From contig NZ_RJSG01000002.1 of the NCBI RefSeq assembly GCF_003725775.1, forward strand, positions 1,020,400 through 1,084,399: a stretch of DNA of 64,000 bases, read 5' to 3'. The position numbers and the translations under genes are program-made. Below, one piece after another: positions 15,464-23,187 of the stretch (positions are counted from its first letter, which is position 1; each line of letters opens with the position of its first letter). Below the pieces are notes generated by a model, which ran no database searches, had not been told where the DNA came from, and saw nothing but the letters and a program-made list of their open reading frames with translations. The stretch comes from Nocardioides marmorisolisilvae. GTDB taxonomy: Bacteria; Actinomycetota; Actinomycetes; Propionibacteriales; Nocardioidaceae.

Positions 15464-17746
15464 TCAGGACGTGCAGTTGTGGATCGCCGAGGTGGCCGTC
15501 GCCAGCGCCACGTGGATGCCTGAGGTGCCCGGGCCGGGGAGCACCAGGTCGACCGCGGTCACCGTCATCCCGTGGTCTCCGGCGGCCGCGCTCTGCTCGT
15601 TGAGCACGAGCTTCGCCGCGGTGCCCGGGATCGGGATGGTGAAGTTCGGCTCCGGGTGCAGCGCCACGTTGTACGCCGTACCGCCGATCGTCACGGAGGC
15701 GACCGTGGTCTGTCCGACCGAACCGGCACAGGAGGTCGCCGAGCTGGCGTTGACCGCCCCGATCGCGATGACGGGCAGGTTGGGCAGGGACACCGTGACC
15801 CCGGCGATCGAGGACGTCGAGGTGATCCGTCCCGGCGCCGTCCCGGCGACCACCTTGGCGCACAGCGTCTTCACACCGATCTTGCCGTTCACGGCGAGCA
15901 CGCAGGCAGGCGCCTTGGTGAACGGCACGGCCGTGCGGACGTTGCCGGTGTCCGGGGTCGGCTTGATGGTGAGCTGGAGCCCCGGAATGATCACCGACGC
16001 CTGGACGGCGAAGGCCCGACCGGTCATGTACTGCAGGCCGATCGTCGAGGATCCCGTCGACTTCATGTAGAAGTTGTCGCCCGCGAAGGTCAACCCCACC
16101 GGAAGCGTCGCGGCAGCGTTGAGCGGCTGGTGCACCGAGGGGATGGTGCAGCTGGCGATGCCGGACGTGTTCGTCGGTCCGGTGCAGCTCTGCGCAGTCA
16201 GCCCGGACCCGAGCTTGATCGTCACGTTGCGACCGACGACCGGCGGACCGATGTCCTCGGTGAGCTTGGCGCTCAGCGTGGCCGGCTCGTCGTTGGCGAC
16301 CGTCGCCGGGCCGACGTAGGTCAGCACGGTCGGTTCGACGGTGACCTTGAACGGAGTGCTCTTCATCGAGGGCAGGTGCGAGGCGTCGCCGCCGTACGCC
16401 GCCACGATCGCGTAGGTGCCCTGCGGTTCGTTCGGGGTGAGCGAGCAGCTCGCAGCACCGGCGCTGTCGGTCGTGGCCGAGCAGGTCTCGGATCCGTTCA
16501 GCGTGAACGAGACCGTCGCGCCCGGCACCGGCTGGTGGTCGTCGGTCGTGGTCAGCACACCTGAGACCGTCGCCGCGTGGTGGAACGGACTGGTGGTCGC
16601 GCCGGTGTACGTCATGGTCGTCGGCCGCTTGAGCTCCTGGAACGGGGCGCTGGCAGCGGTCGGAAGGAACGCGTTGGTCAGACCGCCGTAGCTGATCGAG
16701 ATCGTGTGAGCGCCAGCTGGCCCAGCAGGGGTCAGCGTGCAGGAGGCAACGCCCGCGGCGTTGGTGACCCCGGAGCACGAGCCGCCGCCGTCGAGGGAGA
16801 AGTTCAGGGTCGCGCCGTTGATCGGGCCCAGCGCGGAGGTCAGCTTCGCCGAGACCGGCACCGAGGTGTTCATGTCACCGCCGGCCGGCCCGGTGTAGGT
16901 GATCGTCGTGCTGCGGACGATGTAGCTGATCGTCACCTGTGCCGGCTGGTCGGTCAGCTCGGAGCTGGCGCTGGTCGCGGTCGGCGTGACGTGGTCGGAT
17001 CCGCGACCGCCGTTGCCCCCGCCGGTCGCGAAGATCGGCGAGCCGATACCGTCGCCGCCGGCTCCACCGCCGCCGCCGTACCAGCCGCCGCCACCGCCAC
17101 CGCCGCCACCACCGGCGGGGAGGACGACGACGCCGCCGATGCCGCCGGCGAAGACTCCGCCGGCGAAGCCGGGGCCCCCGGACAGTGCGATGCCGCCGTT
17201 GCCGCCGGCCGTGTCGGTGGCGTCACCACCGTTGTTGGCGTGAGCGCAACCGATCGCGACGCAGCGGCCACCACCGCCGCCACCACCACCGGCGACGACG
17301 AGGCGCGAGCCCAGGGTGTCGCACGGTGCACCCTCGGGGCAGGTGCGCACGTCGGTGCCACCGCCACCGGAGCCACCGAACGGACCGGCGCCTCCTCCGC
17401 CTCCGGAACCGCCGTTGTAGGTGCCGTCGGTGCTGCCGGTCGAGCCGTCCTGGCCGACGTGCACGTAGAGCTTGGTAACGCCCGCCGGGATCGGCAGGTC
17501 GGCGTTCACCACGGTTCCCTGGCCGCCGGTGTTGCCACTGGCGCCGCCGTCACCGCCGCGCGCGCCGACCGCGGTGATGTGCACCGCAGTGACGTTCGCG
17601 GGGACGTTCCACACCTGCTCGCCGCCGGTGTAGCCGAACGTCGCCGGGACGACGACGTCGGCAGCGGCGGGGGCCGTCGTGGCGACGACGGTGGCGAACG
17701 AGGCAGCCAGTGCACCCGCGAGAGCGAGCCCGAGTGTCTTGCGCAT
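15464..17746 (-). CDS. Glycine-rich secreted surface protein with Ig-like repeats
   Basis: 760 residues. Signal peptide at 1-29 (KTLGLALAGALAASF... then TTAPAAAD). Residues about 35-270 are very glycine-rich, with several runs of 5-10 Gly, interrupted by Cys pairs. Three Ig-like repeats of about 90 residues follow, each with a Cys pair in the form SCxGxTxxAGxASC, starting near TTITYTGPAGG, TTMTYTGATT and TVLTYVGPAT. The C-terminal 200 residues form another beta-rich domain ending in Cys. No LPxTG or TM anchor is seen. Likely a cell-surface adhesin-like or matrix protein. TACCTT six bases upstream suggests a leaderless transcript. Confidence 0.8.
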   Translation of the reverse strand: MRKTLGLALAGALAASFATVVATTAPAAADVVVPATFGYTGGEQVWNVPANVTAVHITAVGARGGDGGASGNTGGQGTVVNADLPIPAGVTKLYVHVGQDGSTGSTDGTYNGGSGGGGGAGPFGGSGGGGTDVRTCPEGAPCDTLGSRLVVAGGGGGGGGRCVAIGCAHANNGGDATDTAGGNGGIALSGGPGFAGGVFAGGIGGVVVLPAGGGGGGGGGGWYGGGGGAGGDGIGSPIFATGGGNGGRGSDHVTPTATSASSELTDQPAQVTISYIVRSTTITYTGPAGGDMNTSVPVSAKLTSALGPINGATLNFSLDGGGSCSGVTNAAGVASCTLTPAGPAGAHTISISYGGLTNAFLPTAASAPFQELKRPTTMTYTGATTSPFHHAATVSGVLTTTDDHQPVPGATVSFTLNGSETCSATTDSAGAASCSLTPNEPQGTYAIVAAYGGDASHLPSMKSTPFKVTVEPTVLTYVGPATVANDEPATLSAKLTEDIGPPVVGRNVTIKLGSGLTAQSCTGPTNTSGIASCTIPSVHQPLNAAATLPVGLTFAGDNFYMKSTGSSTIGLQYMTGRAFAVQASVIIPGLQLTIKPTPDTGNVRTAVPFTKAPACVLAVNGKIGVKTLCAKVVAGTAPGRITSTSSIAGVTVSLPNLPVIAIGAVNASSATSCAGSVGQTTVASVTIGGTAYNVALHPEPNFTIPIPGTAAKLVLNEQSAAAGDHGMTVTAVDLVLPGPGTSGIHVALATATSAIHNCTS

Positions 17747-17781
17747 GGCGCGAAGGTAGTGACGTCGGGACGAGTCCAGGC

Positions 17782-17799
17782 ATCAGCCGTTCGGCTGAT
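17782..17799. promoter_or_regulatory. Palindrome upstream of surface-protein gene
   Basis: ATCAGCCG-tt-CGGCTGAT, 36-53 bases upstream of the start at 17746. One arm (TATCAGCCG on the minus strand) also occurs next to the sigma factor promoter at about 13470. Confidence 0.4.
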
Positions 17800-17872
17800 A
17801 GGGGCGGCGACATGCCCGGGTATCGATGGCCGCGTCCCATTTGCTCTGGTGAACTTTTGGGGCCGGAGACGA

Positions 17873-17906
17873 CAACAGCTCCTGGTCTGCGACTCAGGAG
17901 CTGTTG
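17873..17906 (-). terminator. Terminator after the tRNA cluster
   Basis: 12-bp perfect stem CAACAGCTCCTG / CAGGAGCTGTTG with a 10-base loop, immediately downstream of the leftward tRNA genes. Confidence 0.7.
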
Positions 17907-17913
17907 CTTGCTG

Positions 17914-17985
17914 TGGGCGATACTGGGTTTGAACCAGTGACCTCTTCCGTGTCAAGGAAGCGCGCTACCGCTGCGCCAATCGCCC
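17914..17985 (-). tRNA. tRNA-Val (GAC)
   Basis: Full cloverleaf on the minus strand: acceptor GGGCGAT/ATCGCCC, anticodon stem CTTCC/GGAAG around TTGACAC (anticodon GAC), T arm with GGTTCAAACCC-type loop. CCA is not encoded. Its body closely resembles the tRNA-Val(CAC) at 20386. Confidence 0.93.
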
Positions 17986-18010
17986 GGGTGGAACATCTTT
18001 ACTTGTTTCG

Positions 18011-18081
18011 AGGTGGGTACGGGATTTGAACCCGTGTACACGGATTTGCAGTCCGTTGCCTCGCCTCTCGGCCAACCCACC
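18011..18081 (-). tRNA. tRNA-Cys (GCA)
   Basis: Acceptor GGTGGGT/ACCCACC with discriminator U, anticodon stem ACGGA/TCCGT around CTGCAAA (GCA), T loop GTTCAAATC. Transcribed leftward, between tRNA-Gly and tRNA-Val. Confidence 0.92.
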
Positions 18082-18101
18082 AGGGAGGCTGTGCACCTCA
18101 G

Positions 18102-18174
18102 AGCGGACGACGAGGCTCGAACTCGCGACCTCAACCTTGGCAAGGTTGCGCTCTACCAACTGAGCTACGTCCGC
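18102..18174 (-). tRNA. tRNA-Gly (GCC)
   Basis: Acceptor GCGGACG/CGTCCGC, discriminator U, anticodon loop TTGCCAA (GCC), D arm AGCTCAGTTGGTAGAGC. First of three leftward tRNA genes that end at the terminator at 17873-17906. Confidence 0.93.
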
Positions 18175-18300
18175 TTGCGACCGTCGTTTCCGGCGGCGCG
18201 AAGAGAACCATAGCGGACACTCGCGCGGTCGCCCAAACCGGGCCTGTGACAGGCGGGTCTGAAGGGAAAAGGAGTGGCACCTGCCCCGTAGGCTCGGCGC

Positions 18301-19122
18301 ATGCGGGTCTGGTTCAACGGTGCTCTGGTCGACGACGTGACGACGCCGGCGATCCGCGTCGACGACCACGGGTTCACCGTTGGTGACGGTGTCTTCGAGG
18401 CGGTCAAGGTCCTCGACGGTCGACCGTTCGCGTTGACCCGTCACCTCGACCGACTCGTCGGTTCGGCTGCGGGTCTGGGACTTCCCGAGCCCGATCGCGG
18501 CGAGGTCGAGTCGGCGGTGGCCGCGGTCCTCGAGGGCCAGGAGCTGCCACTCGGACGGCTCCGCATCACCTGGACCGCCGGACCGGCGCCGATGGGTTCA
18601 GGTCGCGGGGGAGGACCGCCGTCGCTGGTGGTCGCTGCCTCGCCGATGGATCCGGCGGCCGCGTCCACGCACGCCGTGCGCGTCCCGTGGGTCCGCAACG
18701 AGCGCAGTGCGGTGGCCGGTCTGAAGACGACGTCGTACGCCGAGAACGTGGTGGCCCTGGCCTACGCCCGCGAGCGCGGTGCCACCGAGGCGATCATGGC
18801 GAACACCCTGGGCAATCTCTGCGAGGGCACCGGATCCAACGTCTGCTACGTGATCGACGGCGAGGCCAGGACGCCGACGCTGGCGTCAGGGTGCCTGGCG
18901 GGAGTGACCCGCGCGCTGGTGGTGGAGTGGTGCGGCGTCCGCGAGGTGGACGAGCCGTTGTCGGTCCTCGACGAGGCCGAGGAGATCTTCCTGGTCTCCA
19001 CGACCCGCGACGTGCAGCCGTTGAGCCGGCTGGACGGTCGCGATCTCGGGGAGCCGGGGCCGGTCACACTTGAGGCGATGAAGACCTGGTCCGACCGTGA
19101 GGCCGAGTCGATCGACCCGTGA
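18301..19122 (+). CDS. Class IV aminotransferase, aminodeoxychorismate-lyase-like
   Basis: 273 residues. Fold-type IV PLP enzyme; PLP lysine at Lys142 in AGLKTTSYAENV. Other family marks: HGFTVGDGVFEAVKV at 23-37 and EGTGSNVCYV with TPTLASGCLAGVTR later. The short length and HGFTVGDGVFE start fit 4-amino-4-deoxychorismate lyase (PabC, p-aminobenzoate synthesis) at least as well as branched-chain or D-amino-acid aminotransferase; substrate cannot be fixed by eye. ATG 18301 is six bases after TAGGCT, a leaderless start. Confidence 0.85.
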   Translation: MRVWFNGALVDDVTTPAIRVDDHGFTVGDGVFEAVKVLDGRPFALTRHLDRLVGSAAGLGLPEPDRGEVESAVAAVLEGQELPLGRLRITWTAGPAPMGSGRGGGPPSLVVAASPMDPAAASTHAVRVPWVRNERSAVAGLKTTSYAENVVALAYARERGATEAIMANTLGNLCEGTGSNVCYVIDGEARTPTLASGCLAGVTRALVVEWCGVREVDEPLSVLDEAEEIFLVSTTRDVQPLSRLDGRDLGEPGPVTLEAMKTWSDREAESIDP

Positions 19123-19144
19123 CGCGAGCCCGTGGTCGGAGACG

Positions 19145-19183
19145 GAGAAACCCGCACCGTTTCCCCACCGGCGCGGGTTTCTC
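19145..19183 (+). terminator. Rho-independent-type terminator
   Basis: 11-bp perfect stem GAGAAACCCGC / GCGGGTTTCTC, followed by GTTACT, 22 bases after the aminotransferase stop. Confidence 0.75.
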
Positions 19184-19270
19184 GTTACTGATCCGTCGGC
19201 ATCCCCACGACGACGGGCAGCTGTGAAGTTCGGATCTGACCCCTGACCCGAGATCAGGGTCGAGTCGGCG

Positions 19271-19696
19271 TCAGGCGCTGAGCAGCTGGGTCAGCTCGGT
19301 GTCGAAGTCCAGCAGGTCGGCCTCGGCGCCCTGGGGCACCAGGTCGAGCATCTGACGGATGAACGTCGACACCGCCCGGGAGCTGGCCTGGATGAGGACC
19401 TCGCCACTGGGCGAGTTCAGCTCCAGGATCACCACGGCGTTGCCCTCGGCGGACAGGCACGGCCACACGTGGACGTCCCCGTCGCCGGTGGGCTCGTAGA
19501 AGCCCTCGATGAGCAGGTCCCGAGCGAAAGTCCACCGGACCGGAGTCGGCTCCCCCTGGAAGAGGATGCTGACCGCGTACGGGTCGCTGGTGGTGAACTC
19601 GAACGAAGCGGCCAGCGGGGTCGACGTTCCCTCGTTGTCGACGAACTCCATCTGCATGGCTTCGGTGATGGCCTGAGCGGTGATCTGCTTCTGCAT
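19271..19696 (-). CDS. SsgA/SsgB-family sporulation and division regulator
   Basis: 141 residues. SsgA-like proteins occur only in morphologically complex or related actinobacteria; SsgB recruits FtsZ to septum sites. Seen: PVRWTFARDLLIEGFYEPTG and DGDVHVWPCLSAEGNAVVIL, then ALIQASSR-like IQASSRAVSTFIRQMLDLV, the family core. Start ATG 19696 has AAGAGGCAAG upstream; a frame to 19747 lacks support. Since Nocardioides-type organisms do not form Streptomyces-like spore chains, the role is more likely in ordinary division. Confidence 0.9.
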   Translation of the reverse strand: MQKQITAQAITEAMQMEFVDNEGTSTPLAASFEFTTSDPYAVSILFQGEPTPVRWTFARDLLIEGFYEPTGDGDVHVWPCLSAEGNAVVILELNSPSGEVLIQASSRAVSTFIRQMLDLVPQGAEADLLDFDTELTQLLSA

Positions 19697-19832
19697 CGGA
19701 CTTGCCTCTTTCAGGTGGTGCGTCTGATGGAGAAAGCCCTCCCGCAAACTCCCAGCGCAACGAGATGAGGTTGCGTGACGTACGCCGCATTTGGCAAGCG
19801 AAAGTGCCCGTTTTGAGGGCGTTGAGCGTGGG

Positions 19833-19887
19833 GTGGTCTACCGAAATCACGCGAGTGGTCTAATTAAGGTGTCGATTGGACTAGACC
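19833..19887. repeat. GTGGTCTA direct repeats with inverted TAGACC
   Basis: GTGGTCTA at 19833-19840 and 19855-19862 (22 bp apart, two helical turns) and the inverse TAGACC at 19882-19887, in the AT-richer gap between the leftward SsgB-like gene and the rightward gene at 19930. The spacing suits a DNA-binding dimer or promoter operator. Confidence 0.35.
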
Positions 19888-19929
19888 AGATTGTCCTTCG
19901 GTCAGACACCTGTTTGGCAGGCTGTTTTC

Positions 19930-20328
19930 GTGCCCGAGAGTCCTGCTGACGAACCGCTTGAATCATCCCGCTGGAGGCGCGTCCACCGCCACCTCCACCG
20001 CAACCGCGTGACCGCGCTGGCCACCAAGCTGGTGGTGACGATCGTGGGCGCCCTGGTGCTCACCGCGGGCCTGGTCATGATGGTCACTCCCGGTCCCGGC
20101 CTGCTGGGCATCGCGGCCGGGCTGGCCATCCTGGCGACCGAGTGGGACTGGGCCGCGCGGTGGCTCGACGCGGCTCGACGTCGGCTCGAGAAGGCCCGCG
20201 TGGCGGCGCTCGGGGACGACCCGGCGAAGCGTGGTCGACGTCGCTGGCTCGCCGGCGGCGCCGGGGTGGCAGCCCTGGCCGCAGGGCTCGCGGCGCTGCT
20301 GCTGGCACCGGACCTGCTCGGGGGCTAG
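19930..20328 (+). CDS. TIGR02611/PGPGW-type membrane protein
   Basis: 132 residues from GTG 19930 (TTG 19891 would add 13 residues). Two membrane segments: LVVTIVGALVLTAGLVMMV and LGIAAGLAILATEWDWAARWL with the PGPG motif (VTPGPGLLG) between them, then a basic linker and a C-terminal hydrophobic stretch. These features define a family of putative actinobacterial membrane proteins with no known role. Confidence 0.75.
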   Translation: MPESPADEPLESSRWRRVHRHLHRNRVTALATKLVVTIVGALVLTAGLVMMVTPGPGLLGIAAGLAILATEWDWAARWLDAARRRLEKARVAALGDDPAKRGRRRWLAGGAGVAALAAGLAALLLAPDLLGG

Positions 20329-20385
20329 CAGCCCGATGTGAACTCGCCGTGCCCGATGGGCTAACCTTCTGCGGCACCACAAGCG

Positions 20386-20460
20386 GGGCGATTGGCGCAG
20401 TGGTAGCGCGCTTCGTTCACACCGAAGAGGTCACTGGTTCGAACCCAGTATCGCCCACCA
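20386..20460 (+). tRNA. tRNA-Val (CAC), integration target
   Basis: Acceptor GGGCGAT/ATCGCCC, anticodon stem CTTCG/CGAAG around TTCACAC (CAC), T arm CTGGTTCGAACCCAG, discriminator A and encoded CCA. The last 27 bases before the final A are repeated exactly at 35481-35507, marking this gene as the attachment site of the downstream element, which leaves the tRNA intact. Confidence 0.95.
20433..20459. repeat. attL: 27-bp direct repeat within tRNA-Val
   Basis: Begins ACTGGTTCGAACCC and ends CGCCCACC; identical to 35481-35507. It covers the T arm and 3' acceptor strand, a standard target for tyrosine integrases. Confidence 0.93.
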
Positions 20461-20477
20461 AGCATTTGTGCAGGTCA

Positions 20478-20510
20478 GAGGCCGGTTTCCGTACCAACGG
20501 AACCGGCCTC
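20478..20510 (+). terminator. Hairpin after tRNA-Val (element side)
   Basis: GAGGCCGGTTTCCGT pairs with ACGGAACCGGCCTC (one bulged T), 18 bases after the tRNA. It lies inside the element, so it replaces the host tRNA terminator now found beyond attR at 35513-35545. Confidence 0.65.
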
Positions 20511-20571
20511 GTGCCATGAACGTGCCAGTTGGCGCGCGCGAGGCTGGTCTCCCCAGACGAAGGAGCCCAGC

Positions 20572-20910
20572 ATGGAAACGGTGATCGGAGTCGAAAAGGC
20601 GCTCGAGCTGCTCGAGGCAGGCTGGTGGTGGATCACCGAGCCGAACCCCGAGTGCCTCGGCTGGTGCACGGCCGACCACGTCGTCAGCGAGTTCGCAGAC
20701 AGCGCCGGGTCGTTCCTGTGCACCGCGACCGTCGGACGCGTCGCGATCGCCTCGAGCGCCGTCGCCGAAGTTGAGCGGCCCGGTGAGGTCGACCGGCTGC
20801 CGGCCGGCCTGCTCGTTGCGGATCCGGACGAGATCGCCCCGGCCGAGGTCGAGGCGCTGTGCGCGGATCTGCAGGCCGCTGCGGCGCTGGTCAACGGAGA
20901 GACGCTGTGA
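20572..20910 (+). CDS. Hypothetical protein of element
   Basis: 112 residues, acidic. AAGGAG lies 7 bases before ATG 20572. Sequence has a Trp-rich N-terminus (AGWWWITEPNPECLGWCTADHV) and an acidic helical tail (AEVEALCADLQAAAALV). The stop overlaps the start of the recombinase gene (GTGA), so the two are translationally coupled. No family recognised; the coupling suggests a partner or regulator of the recombinase. Confidence 0.65.
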   Translation: METVIGVEKALELLEAGWWWITEPNPECLGWCTADHVVSEFADSAGSFLCTATVGRVAIASSAVAEVERPGEVDRLPAGLLVADPDEIAPAEVEALCADLQAAAALVNGETL

Positions 20911-22097
20911 AGGCCTGGGAGCCCGCCCTGGGCGGCTTTCGTGAGCACCTGGTGGCGTCGGACCGTGCGGCCGCGACCGTTGAGACCTACGTGCGAAACG
21001 TCAGATGGTTGGCCGCGGCGTATCCGGCAGATCCGTGGGCAGTGACGAGTACCGAGCTCGGGGCGTGGCTCGACGCGCAGAGCTGGTCGACCGAGACTCG
21101 GCGCAAAGTGCTGCTAGCTATTCGCGCGTTCTACGCCTGGGCGGTCCGTCGCGGACTTGTGGAGTGGGCGCCGGTGGCCGGTCTGCCGAGCGCCAAGCCT
21201 CGCAAGCGAGGTCCGCGCCTGCTCACGTTCCCGGAGGCGTGGAGCGACGACGTCGCCGGGTTCGAGGCCTGGCTACGCGCCGGCGGCCGCGCAGAGGGAA
21301 CCATCGCCGCCCGTCGGTTCCACCTGCTGAAGCTCGCCGAAGTCTGCGCGGACCCGTGGCGGGTCGACTCGACGAGGCTTGCGGTGTTCCTCGCTTGCCC
21401 CGACTGGTCGCCCGAGTACCGGCGAGCCCTTCGCACGACGCTTCGCGAGTTCTACCGTTGGGGAGTCCGCGCGCAGCGAATCGCGGCGTCGCCGGCCGAC
21501 GAGCTGGATCCGGTGATGCGGCCGAGAACGCTTCCTAGGCCGACGCCAGACGAGGCCGTGGCGGCAGCGCTCGAGCTGGCCGATGACCGGGTCCGGCTGG
21601 CTCTGATGTTCGCGGCGCTCACTGGTTTGCGGCGTGCAGAGATCGCCCGCCTGCACACGCGCGACGTCACAGCTCGAGACATCCTCGTCATCGGGAAGGG
21701 CGGTCATCACCGGCGCGTTCCGATGCACCCGGTTCTGTGGGACGAGTACTCGCGCGAGATGACCCGACGGCAGCATGGGACGTGCGGGAGCGGCTGGAAC
21801 GCCTCCGCGAAGCGATCGGGAAACTTCGTCTCGGAGTCGGGATACGTGTTCCCGTCCGACCAGTCGCCAGAGCCGATGACGCCGGCGCACCTGGGCAAGC
21901 TGATCTCACGGGTCCTGCCGGCGAGCTGGACCGCGCATACTCTGCGGCACCGGTTCGCGACCCAGGCCTACGCCGATCAGCGGGATCTCCTGACCGTGCA
22001 GCACCTGTTGGGTCACGTTCGGCCGGAAACGACGGCTCGGTACGCCGCGGTCCCGGACGCAGCAGCCGCAGGCGCCGTGGCGGCAGTCAGGCTCTAG
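20907..22097 (+). CDS. Tyrosine recombinase (site-specific integrase family)
   Basis: 396 residues. Catalytic residues all present: Arg in TGLRRAEIARLH, His-x-x-Arg in HTLRHRFATQAY, His in LLGHVRPETTARYAAV with the nucleophile Tyr in ARYA. It is unusual in having two SAM-like core-binding domains in tandem before the catalytic domain (about residues 5-85, ending PVAGLPSAKPRKRG, and about 95-190, with the repeated RALRTTLREFYRWGVR / RKVLLAIRAFYAWAVR motif). Start GTG 20907 overlaps the upstream stop. It could mobilise this end of the element or be a XerC/D-like resolvase. Confidence 0.88.
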   Translation: MKAWEPALGGFREHLVASDRAAATVETYVRNVRWLAAAYPADPWAVTSTELGAWLDAQSWSTETRRKVLLAIRAFYAWAVRRGLVEWAPVAGLPSAKPRKRGPRLLTFPEAWSDDVAGFEAWLRAGGRAEGTIAARRFHLLKLAEVCADPWRVDSTRLAVFLACPDWSPEYRRALRTTLREFYRWGVRAQRIAASPADELDPVMRPRTLPRPTPDEAVAAALELADDRVRLALMFAALTGLRRAEIARLHTRDVTARDILVIGKGGHHRRVPMHPVLWDEYSREMTRRQHGTCGSGWNASAKRSGNFVSESGYVFPSDQSPEPMTPAHLGKLISRVLPASWTAHTLRHRFATQAYADQRDLLTVQHLLGHVRPETTARYAAVPDAAAAGAVAAVRL

Positions 22098-22117
22098 CCC
22101 GAAACGGGGCCGGTCCT

Positions 22118-22246
22118 GTGACCAAGGCGATGCAGGCGGGCGAACTGCACGGAACCCAGCGAATCGTCGGCGGCCGCTGGCGGATCGACCGCGACTGCCT
22201 CGCGGCGTGGATCGCCCGTCAACCCTGCCCCCATGGGACCGTCTAG
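22118..22246 (+). CDS. Short excisionase/HTH-like protein, probably truncated
   Basis: 42 residues from GTG 22118. KAMQAGELHGTQRIVGGRWR and then IDRDCLAAWIARQ match the recognition helix, wing and C-terminal helix of MerR/Xis-type domains, but the first helix (normally about 15 residues before) has no start codon in frame; upstream it overlaps the recombinase stop. Either the N-terminus has been lost by mutation or a non-standard start is used. The position after a recombinase gene suits an excisionase. Confidence 0.4.
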   Translation: MTKAMQAGELHGTQRIVGGRWRIDRDCLAAWIARQPCPHGTV

Positions 22247-22451
22247 AGCGTTCCGGGCCGGCCGGACACTGTCTTAGGACGAACGATCATCCCGCGCATT
22301 ACGCAGGTTCGGCGACCAGTTTCGCGGCATACGCTGGAAGGGCCTGGCCGTCACCAGCGGCCCCGAGCGCCGTGGGCGTTGTGACGCGCATCAGGTGGCT
22401 GCCCTCGGTGGGTCCCCAGATCGCCATGGCGGTCTACGCCTGGCCAGCGAT

Positions 22452-23108
22452 CTAGTCGGCTTGCGCCTCGCCGACGGTGTCGATGATCTTCACGACTGCC
22501 TTGCAGTCCTCGTCGCCGGCCGTGTAGCTCTGGTGGGCGTCGATCTGGCCGACGGTGGCAGGCTTTTCGATCCCTACTCGTCGCGAACGTCCGGGCTGGA
22601 TGGTGACTCTCTTCGAGGCCTTGATCGACTGGCCGCCGGCGAGGTACCAGACGGCGTCGAGCTCGTAGACGGTGGTGATGTTGCCGGTGTTCTCGATCGA
22701 TGCGTCGGCGGTGAATTTGTACGGATCGAGCAGGTAGTCGCAGCCGGACTGGTACGAGCCGTCGGGAGACGGGTCCGCTGCCGGCTCGGGTTCAGGGGTG
22801 TCAGTGTCCTCGGTCGGCGTCGACTCAGGTGTCTTCTCTGCGAGCGATCCGATCGGAGTCTTGCTTGAGTCGTCGCCGCCGCTGGCAGCAGCCGCCCCGA
22901 TCGCGACTCCGATGCCGATTCCGACCACCAGCGCCATAGGGCCCACGAGCCCGGCGTGGCGGTACCAGGCTGCCCGGCGTACTGCTGCAACCGGCGGCGG
23001 AGCTGGTGCCGCTGGCCTGACCTGCTCGGTCCATTCGGCGCCGTTCCAGTAGCGTTCCTGGCCCGGAGCGCGAGGGTCGGGATGCCATCCCGCGGGTGCG
23101 GTCGTCAT
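22452..23108 (-). CDS. DUF2510-domain membrane protein
   Basis: 218 residues. N-terminal DUF2510 (APAGWHPDP...QERYWNGAEWTEQVR, residues 4-31), a proline linker, one membrane segment (LVGPMALVVGIGIGVAIGAAAA, about 55-76), a Pro/Glu/Thr-rich linker, and an extracellular domain with two Cys (SGCDYLLDPYKF and GDEDCKAVV) that resembles FxLYD-type domains. Likely a surface-exposed anchored protein. Start ATG 23108 is six bases after TACGCT on the minus strand, the leaderless geometry seen in chromosomal genes. Confidence 0.75.
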   Translation of the reverse strand: MTTAPAGWHPDPRAPGQERYWNGAEWTEQVRPAAPAPPPVAAVRRAAWYRHAGLVGPMALVVGIGIGVAIGAAAASGGDDSSKTPIGSLAEKTPESTPTEDTDTPEPEPAADPSPDGSYQSGCDYLLDPYKFTADASIENTGNITTVYELDAVWYLAGGQSIKASKRVTIQPGRSRRVGIEKPATVGQIDAHQSYTAGDEDCKAVVKIIDTVGEAQAD

Positions 23109-23187
23109 GCGGGCAGCGTAGGTCGGGATCCTGCTCGTGTCAGCGCGTCGACGATTCTCTGGTCCCACCGGCGGGGATCAAGATGTC

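Noticed and set aside
17030-17310. Tandem repeat or CRISPR-like array in the surface-protein gene
   Set aside because: The repeated GCC/CCG triplets are the coding of Gly runs on the minus strand; no regular spacers.
22207-22455. 82-codon rightward frame after the excisionase fragment
   Set aside because: No ribosome site, unlikely composition, overlaps other features. The gap 22247-22451 otherwise shows nothing.
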